Assembly: GCF_003112515.1 (NCBI RefSeq)
Contig: NZ_BEVZ01000015.1
Location: 1 to 55,215, forward strand
DNA from: Streptomyces fragilis
Lineage (GTDB): Bacteria > Actinomycetota > Actinomycetes > Streptomycetales > Streptomycetaceae
Length of the DNA stretch: 55,215 nucleotides
Direction: 5' to 3'
This document shows positions 49,998 through 55,215 of the stretch, in pieces (positions within the stretch are counted from its first letter, which is position 1; each line of letters starts with the position of its first letter). Both the position numbers and the translations under genes were made by a program. A model generated the notes under the pieces. It was given only the letters and a program-made list of their open reading frames with translations. It had not been told where the DNA came from and ran no database searches.

Positions 49998-50764
49998 ACG
50001 GCGCTGACGCCGCCGTCCACCGGGACCGCTCCCCCGGTGACGAACGAGGCCTGGTCGCTGAGCAGCCAGGCCGCCGCCCGTGCCACCTCCACCGGCTCGG
50101 CGAGGCGGTGCTGGATGGCACGGGCGACCGCGGCCTGCTCGAATCCCGGGATGCTGCGCAGGGCCGGCTCCATCAGCTCGGTGCGGGTCGCCCCGACGAC
50201 CAGGGCGTTGACCCTGATGCCGTGCGCGCCGTACTCGGCGGCCGCCGCCCGGGTCAGGCCCAGCACCGCGTGCTTGGCCGCCACGTAGGGGGCCATGGCC
50301 CCGGTGGCCAGATGCCCGGCCGTGCTGGAGGTGTTGACCACCGCGCCACCGCCGTTGCGGGCCATGACCGGCAGCTGGTGCTTGAGGCAGTGCCACACAC
50401 CGCGCACGTTGACGTCCATCACACGGTCGAACACCGCGTCGTCCATCTCGTGCAGCAGCGGCCCCACCGCCCCCCAGCCCGCGTTGTTGAACGCGCCGTC
50501 CAGCCCTCCGAAAACGGCGACACCGTGCGCGACGGCGTCCTGGACCTGCCGGCCGTCGGTCACATCCGCGGGCACCGCACAGGCCCGCCCGCCCGATGCC
50601 CCGATCCGCCCGGCGAGCCGCTCCAGCCGGTCCCCGCGGCGGGCCACCAGCACCACCGCCGCACCCTCGGCCGCGAACAGCTCCGCGGCAGCGGCGCCGA
50701 TCCCGCTGGACGCCCCGGTGACCATGACGGTCCTGCCCTCCAGCAGACCCCTGCTCCCACCCAT
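49994..50764 (-). CDS. Short-chain dehydrogenase/reductase
   Basis: 256 residues, classical SDR: TVMVTGASSGIGAAAAELFA (cofactor glycine motif), LDGAFNNAGWGAVGP (NNAG), AVVNTSSTAGHLATGAMAPY and YVAAKHAVLG (catalytic Ser, Tyr and Lys), closing TGGAVPVDGGVSAV. ATG 50764 follows GGGAAGG. Between two TetR genes and near an afsA-type gene, it resembles the SDRs (BarS1-like) that reduce the keto group of gamma-butyrolactone precursors. That role is inferred from context; a reductase of the biosynthetic pathway is the alternative. Confidence 0.88.
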   Translation of the reverse strand: MGGSRGLLEGRTVMVTGASSGIGAAAAELFAAEGAAVVLVARRGDRLERLAGRIGASGGRACAVPADVTDGRQVQDAVAHGVAVFGGLDGAFNNAGWGAVGPLLHEMDDAVFDRVMDVNVRGVWHCLKHQLPVMARNGGGAVVNTSSTAGHLATGAMAPYVAAKHAVLGLTRAAAAEYGAHGIRVNALVVGATRTELMEPALRSIPGFEQAAVARAIQHRLAEPVEVARAAAWLLSDQASFVTGGAVPVDGGVSAV

Positions 50765-50813
50765 CAGCCTTCCCTTCGTCAGCCGACTCCACCACCGCAC
50801 TCCCCGCGCAACC

Positions 50814-51107
50814 ACGCCGCACGCTTGCCGCAGCACCACCCGCGCTGTCCACGCACTCGCGGCAGCTTCGACCCGGGATGCCACACCCGGACAGCACCGC
50901 CCGGGTGAGGCACCCGCACAGCTACGCCGCACGCTTGCCGCTCGTCTTCCGCACGCCGCGAGGCTTCGGCCCGGAAGCCTTGCCCGGACGGCACTGTTCG
51001 GGTGAGGCTCCCGCACAGCTACGCCGCACGCTTGCCGCGCGTCTTCCGCACGCCGCGACGCTTCGGCCCGGGAGCCACACCCGGACGGCACTGTTCGGGT
51101 GAGGCTC
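50814..51107. repeat. Three tandem repeats of about 100 bp
   Basis: The core ACGCCGCACGCTTGCCG begins at 50814, 50924 and 51021, and each unit ends with a CGGACRGCAC...CGGGTGAGGC element (about 50889, 50987, 51083). Spacings are 110 and 97 bp. The last two units are nearly identical. They lie between the receptor gene stop and the SDR start, with no gene between. Confidence 0.88.
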
Positions 51108-51171
51108 CCGTGCGGCTGCGGTGTGGGCTTTCGCGTTGGTGACAGCTTGGGCCGCGGTCCTTGTCCGGGCG

Positions 51172-51831
51172 TCAGTGCTCGGTGGAGCCCGCCGTCGCGG
51201 TGTCCGTGGCGACCGCCCGCGCACGCCCCATCTCGATGCGGTCGACGGCGCTGGGAACCGCGAAGGACGGAAGGAGGCAGGCCCAGATGTCCTCCACCCT
51301 CTCCGGCAGGTCGACATGGCCCGTCTCGACACCGGAGTGCATCTGCGCGCCCGTGCAGGCGTTGACGATCAGCCTCGACAGCGAACGGACGTTGACCCCC
51401 GCCCGCAGCTCCCGCATGGACTGCGCGGCCCGCAGGTCCTGCTCGATCAGCGCGCTCCACTGCCGGTGGGAGTTCTCCCCGGACGAGGTGAACGACTCCT
51501 GCTCCCACACCAGCCGGGCCCCCGCCCGCAAAACCGGGCTCTCCAGCAGCTGGTAGGCCCACGTCAACGTCACGTCCACGGCGTGCTGCAGGCCCCGCGA
51601 CGGCAGCGGCGGCACCACAAGCTCGGGCTGCGCGAGCACGATGTACCTCGCCAGTTCGTCCTTGCTGCGGAAGTGGAAGTAGATCGCCCCCAGCGTCACC
51701 CCCGCACGATCAGCGATCTTCGCCACGCTCGTACCGGAGAAACCGTGCTCCGCGAACACCTCGGCCGCCGCCTGTATCACCGCCGCCCGTGTCCGCTCCG
51801 CCCGCTCCTGCTTCACCGGCCGACCCGCCAT
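51172..51831 (-). CDS. Gamma-butyrolactone receptor (ArpA/ScbR-type, TetR family)
   Basis: 219 residues. The HTH is VFAEHGFSGTSVAKIADRAG followed by VTLGAIYFHFRSKDELARYI, diagnostic of the ArpA/BarA/ScbR group. The ligand-binding domain includes ALIEQDLRAAQSMRELRAGV and the region SLSRLIVNACTGAQMHSGVE; a Trp in VEDIWACLLP may sit near the pocket. It should repress target promoters until a butyrolactone-type signal binds. It is divergent from the afsA-type synthase gene with a T-rich dyad between, the classic autoregulated arrangement. It likely also governs the carrier-protein cluster. Confidence 0.92.
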   Translation of the reverse strand: MAGRPVKQERAERTRAAVIQAAAEVFAEHGFSGTSVAKIADRAGVTLGAIYFHFRSKDELARYIVLAQPELVVPPLPSRGLQHAVDVTLTWAYQLLESPVLRAGARLVWEQESFTSSGENSHRQWSALIEQDLRAAQSMRELRAGVNVRSLSRLIVNACTGAQMHSGVETGHVDLPERVEDIWACLLPSFAVPSAVDRIEMGRARAVATDTATAGSTEH

Positions 51832-51873
51832 ACCCGCACTCCCGTCTCACTTTTTCCTCAAGAAGCCTTCACC

Positions 51874-51890
51874 AAAGAAAAATGTTCTTT
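51874..51890. promoter_or_regulatory. ARE-like dyad between receptor and synthase genes
   Basis: AAAGAA-AAATG-TTCTTT at 51874-51890 is a perfect 6-bp dyad in a short A/T-rich patch, midway between the divergent receptor and afsA-type genes. It sits where autoregulatory elements bound by ArpA-type receptors are found. Confidence 0.6.
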
Positions 51891-51967
51891 ATTTTATGCG
51901 AGGCCCGTGCGAAGCACAGTACGCGAGGCCCCAGCCAGTCATGCCCACCCCCGGGAGGAATCTCGTC

Positions 51968-52897
51968 ATGACACACAGCATCACAGGCACCACCACCGCG
52001 CCCGTGACCAGCGCCTTGGCTCCCCTCGTACGCAAGACCCGCCCGCACGAAACCCTCGTCACCGCATGGACGATGCTCACCGAGACCACACAGCAGGTCA
52101 CCGTCCGCTGGCCCCACGACCACGGCTTCTACACAGAAGACGGCCGCTACAGCCCCCTGCTGCTCACCGAAGGCCTCAGACAGTCCCTGGCCCTGCTCAC
52201 CCACCAGGTGCACGGCATACCGCTCGGACACCGCCTCGGCTGGGAACGGATGCGCCTGACCATCGACCCCGCCGCCCTGACCCCCCGCAGCACCCCCGCA
52301 GCCGACACGCTCACCCTGCTGGTCACCCACTCGCGCACCACACGCCGGCGCATGGGCTCGGTCCACCTCACCTCCCACATCCAGGCCCTGCGCCTGGGCA
52401 CCCCCATCGCCGACGCCGACGTCCACTACACCACCCACCCGCCCGCCCTCTACGACCGGCTGCGCGGCCCCTACGCCGACGCCAACCGAGCCACCCTGCG
52501 CGCCCTGCCCCCCACCGCCCCCATCGCCCCCCACCAGGTCGGCCGCCACAACCCCCACAACGTGGTCCTCTCCCCCACCCCCTCCCCCACCACCTGGCAA
52601 CTGCGCGTGGACCCCAGCCACCGCATCCTCTTCGACCACCCCCACGACCACGTCCCCGGCATGCTGCTCCTCGAAGCCGCAGCCCAGGCCGCCAAAGCCA
52701 CCCTCCCCCACCCCGTCGACACGACAGGCATCGACACCCGGTTCATCCGCTACGTCGAACTCGACCGCCCCTGCCTGCTGACCGCCGAACCCAGCCCCCC
52801 CGACACCACCGGACACCAAAACATCCACATCCACGCCACCCAGAACAACAACCCCGTCTTCACCACCACCATCACCACCACCCCCCACCCCCACTAA
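51968..52897 (+). CDS. AfsA-family gamma-butyrolactone synthase
   Basis: 309 residues with two AfsA hotdog repeats. The first (about 20-150) includes SPLLLTEGLRQSLALLTHQV. The second (about 190-305) has the signature DHPHDHVPGMLLLEAAAQAA and FIRYVELDRPCLLTAEPS. AfsA enzymes join a beta-ketoacyl chain to dihydroxyacetone phosphate to begin butyrolactone or butenolide signal synthesis. ATG 51968 follows GGAGGA. Codons end almost always in C, with GAA/CAA favoured, unlike the lysW operon. With the receptor and SDR genes it makes a complete signalling module. Confidence 0.92.
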   Translation: MTHSITGTTTAPVTSALAPLVRKTRPHETLVTAWTMLTETTQQVTVRWPHDHGFYTEDGRYSPLLLTEGLRQSLALLTHQVHGIPLGHRLGWERMRLTIDPAALTPRSTPAADTLTLLVTHSRTTRRRMGSVHLTSHIQALRLGTPIADADVHYTTHPPALYDRLRGPYADANRATLRALPPTAPIAPHQVGRHNPHNVVLSPTPSPTTWQLRVDPSHRILFDHPHDHVPGMLLLEAAAQAAKATLPHPVDTTGIDTRFIRYVELDRPCLLTAEPSPPDTTGHQNIHIHATQNNNPVFTTTITTTPHPH

Positions 52898-54240
52898 CCC
52901 CCACCCACCCCCACACGGGCCGGGAGACACCCCCACCCCCCCACACCCCCCGGCCCGCCACACACCCACACCAACCCCACCACCACACAGCACCACACAC
53001 ACGCCCGCACCACCCGCAACACCCGCACCACGGGCCACGAACCACAAGCCACGAGCCACGAGCCACCGCAGCGTTCGCCGCACCACGGCAACGGCCGCAC
53101 CACGGGTCACCGCAACGCCCGCACCACGCGCCCGACCGCACCACCGCAACGCCCGCACCATGCACGCGCGACCACACCACCGCAACGGCCGCGCCACCTG
53201 CACCAGGCACACCACCCGCACCACCACAAAGCCTGTATCACCGCACCGCCCGCACCAACGCAAGGACAGCACGCGCACCACCCGCACCACGGGCCACGAG
53301 CCACCGCAACGTTCGCCGCACCACGGCAACGGCCGCACCACGGGTCACCGCAACGCCCGCACCACCGCAACGCCCGCGTCACCGCTGCGGCCGCGTCACG
53401 AATCCGGCCGCAGCAGCCACGGCACGACCACGCACCACCGCAACACCCGCACCACTGCAACGCCGCGGCAGCCGCCTCACCGGCCCGGCCGCAGCAGCCG
53501 CCGCGGTGGGCTCGGCGGCCGGCCGGGGGTCTTCCCGGCGGGCCACCGAGACCACCGGAGCGGGACCACAACACCAGCGCCATCCGCAACGCCCGCACCA
53601 CCGCACAGGAGCGATGCCCGCACCACTGCAACGCCCGCGTCACCGCTGCGGCCGCGTCACGAACCCGGCCGCAGCGGCCGCCGCACCACCGCAAAGCCCG
53701 CACGACCACGCACCACCGCAACACCCGCACCACTGCAACACCGCGGCAGCCGCCTCACCGGCCCGGCCGCAGCAGCCGCCACCACGATGAGCTCGGCGGC
53801 CGGCCGGGGGTCTTCCCGGCGGGCCACCGAGACCACCGGAGCGGGACCACAACACCAGCGCCATCCGCAACGCCCGCACCACCGCACAGGAGCGACGCCC
53901 GCACCACTGCAACGCCCGCGTCACCGCTGCGGCCGCGTCACGAACCCGGCCGCAACAGCCACGGCACGACCACGCACCACCGCACGACCACGCACCACCG
54001 CAACGCCCGCACCACTGCAACACCGCGGCGGCCGCCTCACCGGCCCGGCCGCAGCAGCCGCCGCCACGATGAGCTCGGCGGCCGGCCGGGGGTCTTCCCG
54101 GCGGGCTCCGAGACCGCCGGAGCGGGACCACAACGCCCGCACCACCGCAACGCCCGCGTCACCGCAACGCCTGTTTCACCGCAACGCCTGCGTCACCGCA
54201 ACGCCCGCGGCGGCCGCGCCACAGGCCCGACCGCCGCGAC
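52898..54240. repeat. Satellite-like repeat field of about 1.3 kb
   Basis: The field is built from short words (CGCAACGCCCGCACCAC, GCACCACGG, CGCACCAC) arranged in longer units. A block at 53055-53127 recurs at 53296-53367 with few differences. A macro-unit of about 260-280 bp is present three times: CACCGCTGCGGCCGCGTCAC at 53380, 53641 and 53922, and GGCCGGGGGTCTTCCCGG at about 53521, 53802 and 54084. No gene is credible; frames on both strands only translate the repeats. Confidence 0.9.
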
Positions 54241-54305
54241 CGCTGCGCACCCCCCTGATCCACGCCACCACCGGACACTCCCACCGACAGAAAGCGTGCC
54301 CCGAC

Positions 54306-55215
54306 ATGCTCGCCATACAGTTCGACCGCTTCGGCGGACCCGAAGTCCTCACCCCCGTCGACATCCCCGCCCCCGTCCCAGGACCCGGCGAAGTCCTCAT
54401 CACCGTCGAAGCAGCCGGCGTCAACCTCGCCGACACCTTCCAAACCGACGGCACCTACCTCGACGCCGCCCAACTCCCCCACATCCCCGGCACCGAAGTC
54501 GTCGGCCGCACCCCAGACGGCCAACGCGTCCTGGCCAAAGTCACCCACGGATACGCCGAACAAGTCGTCTGCCCACACACCGCCATCACCCCCATCCCCG
54601 AACAACTCCCCGCACCCCAAGCACTCGCCCTCCTCACCCAAGGCCTCACCGCCTGGCACCTGCTACGCACCGCCGCCCGCATCCGCCCCGGCGAAACCGT
54701 CGTCGTCCACTCCGCCGCAGGCGGCGTCGGAAACCTCGCCGTCCAACTCGCCAAACACTTCGGCGCAGGCCACGTCCTCGCCCAAGCCTCCACCCCCGCC
54801 AAAGAACACCTCGCCCTCCAACTCGGCGCCGACGACATCGCCCGCTACCCCCTCACCCAACCAGCCGACATCATCCTCGACGCCGCCGGCGGCACCCTCT
54901 TCGACCACGCACTCCAATCCCTCAACAACTTCGGCCGCCTCATCACCTACGGCAACGCCTCCCGCACCCCCCACACCCCCATCGACCCCACCCACCTCAC
55001 CCGACTCAACGCCGCCGTCATCGGCTTCTGGCTACGCCCCACCCTCACCCAACCCCACCACTACACCCACCCCCTCCAACAACTCCTCCACCTCACCCAC
55101 CACCACCAACTCCACCCCCACACCACCACCCAATACCCCCTCACCCACGCCCACCACGCCCACACCCACCTCCGCCAACGCCTCACCACCGGCAAAATCA
55201 CCCTCCACCCCCACT
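54306..55215 (+). CDS. Quinone oxidoreductase-like (zinc-free MDR) protein, 3' end cut by window
   Basis: 303 codons from ATG 54306 to the window edge without a stop. Medium-chain dehydrogenase/reductase fold: FDRFGGPEVLTPVDIPAPVP and GEVLITVEAAGVNLADTFQT (GroES-like domain), then the NADPH Rossmann VVVHSAAGGVGNLAVQLAKH (AAGGVG) and DIILDAAGGTLFDHALQSLN. It lacks zinc-ligand cysteines, like quinone oxidoreductases. Length suggests it is nearly complete. Third codon positions are almost all C or A (CTC, GAA, CAA, CAC). Its role near the signalling genes is unknown. AGAAAG lies 9-14 bases before the ATG. Confidence 0.85.
   Translation, partial: MLAIQFDRFGGPEVLTPVDIPAPVPGPGEVLITVEAAGVNLADTFQTDGTYLDAAQLPHIPGTEVVGRTPDGQRVLAKVTHGYAEQVVCPHTAITPIPEQLPAPQALALLTQGLTAWHLLRTAARIRPGETVVVHSAAGGVGNLAVQLAKHFGAGHVLAQASTPAKEHLALQLGADDIARYPLTQPADIILDAAGGTLFDHALQSLNNFGRLITYGNASRTPHTPIDPTHLTRLNAAVIGFWLRPTLTQPHHYTHPLQQLLHLTHHHQLHPHTTTQYPLTHAHHAHTHLRQRLTTGKITLHPH

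Noticed and set aside
50878..51107. Repeated peptide frames (PAQLRRTLAARLPHA) in the tandem units
   Set aside because: The repetition is at DNA level; frames start and stop without ribosome binding sites.
51121..53790. 889-codon plus-strand open frame
   Set aside because: It crosses the receptor gene antisense, the afsA-type gene in the wrong frame, and the repeat array.
52898..54240. CRISPR array
   Set aside because: Units are nested and degenerate with no constant repeat and unique spacer pattern; no cas genes are present.
1..55215. tRNA, rRNA genes, intact IS elements, integrases or attachment sites
   Set aside because: None recognised on either strand; no transposase with a complete catalytic core or flanking inverted repeats was seen.

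Overview
The window is the physical end of a linear, very GC-rich actinomycete replicon, almost certainly Streptomyces. Base 1 starts with the conserved Streptomyces terminal palindrome CCCGCGGAGCGGG, and a packed series of TGC-loop hairpins fills the first 140 bases. A small telomere-side gene and a TtrA-like superfamily II helicase gene follow. Whether the replicon is the chromosome or a large linear plasmid cannot be decided from this sequence.

Region 1 (about 0-19 kb) is a subtelomeric zone with many broken genes. Remnants include a two-frameshift gene at 3.8-4.1 kb, a ricin-lectin-like piece, an unknown gene split at 5.5-5.9 kb, an MFS transporter reduced to its two ends, and a frameshifted IclR regulator. 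Intact genes among them encode an I36-type secreted inhibitor, a glycosyltransferase overlapping a large glycine-rich/Ig-like protein, a second glycine-rich paralogue whose glycosyltransferase partner survives only as a scrap, a STAS anti-anti-sigma factor, a small secreted protein, and a Fic protein with a partner.

Region 2 (19-33 kb) is accessory metabolism and resistance. It has a TPR protein overlapping a polyprenyl synthase behind a TATACAC/GTGTATA dyad, and a Vat-Vgb pair predicted to inactivate streptogramins A and B, in which vat has a TTG start and a TTA codon. It also has a YbaK-like protein, an RsbW-like ATPase, an N-terminally short PLP decarboxylase, a SulP transporter next to a carbonic anhydrase scrap, a membrane protein and a secreted LamG protein.

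Region 3 (33-47.9 kb) is an amino-group carrier protein (AmCP, LysW-type) biosynthetic gene cluster. Two acyl-CoA-dehydrogenase-fold flavoproteins are transcribed divergently from a DRE-TIM metallolyase, LysW-, LysX-, LysY- and LysZ-like proteins, a class I glutamine amidotransferase, a Glu/Leu-type dehydrogenase and an acyl-CoA ligase. That run ends at a strong terminator and is followed by an aminotransferase, an FAH-fold protein, a MerR regulator and an MFS exporter. The LysW-like carrier ends in DWGQ instead of the usual DWGE, no LysK-type peptidase is in view, and the transketolase typical of the azinomycin/vazabitide branch is absent. The cluster may therefore make an undescribed product or use altered carrier chemistry.

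Region 4 (47.9-55.2 kb) is regulatory. It has an atypical OmpR-type regulator, a TetR-family pseudo-receptor, an SDR, a gamma-butyrolactone receptor divergent from an AfsA-type synthase, and a quinone-oxidoreductase gene that runs off the window. It is interspersed with large non-coding repeats, including a satellite-like array of about 1.3 kb.
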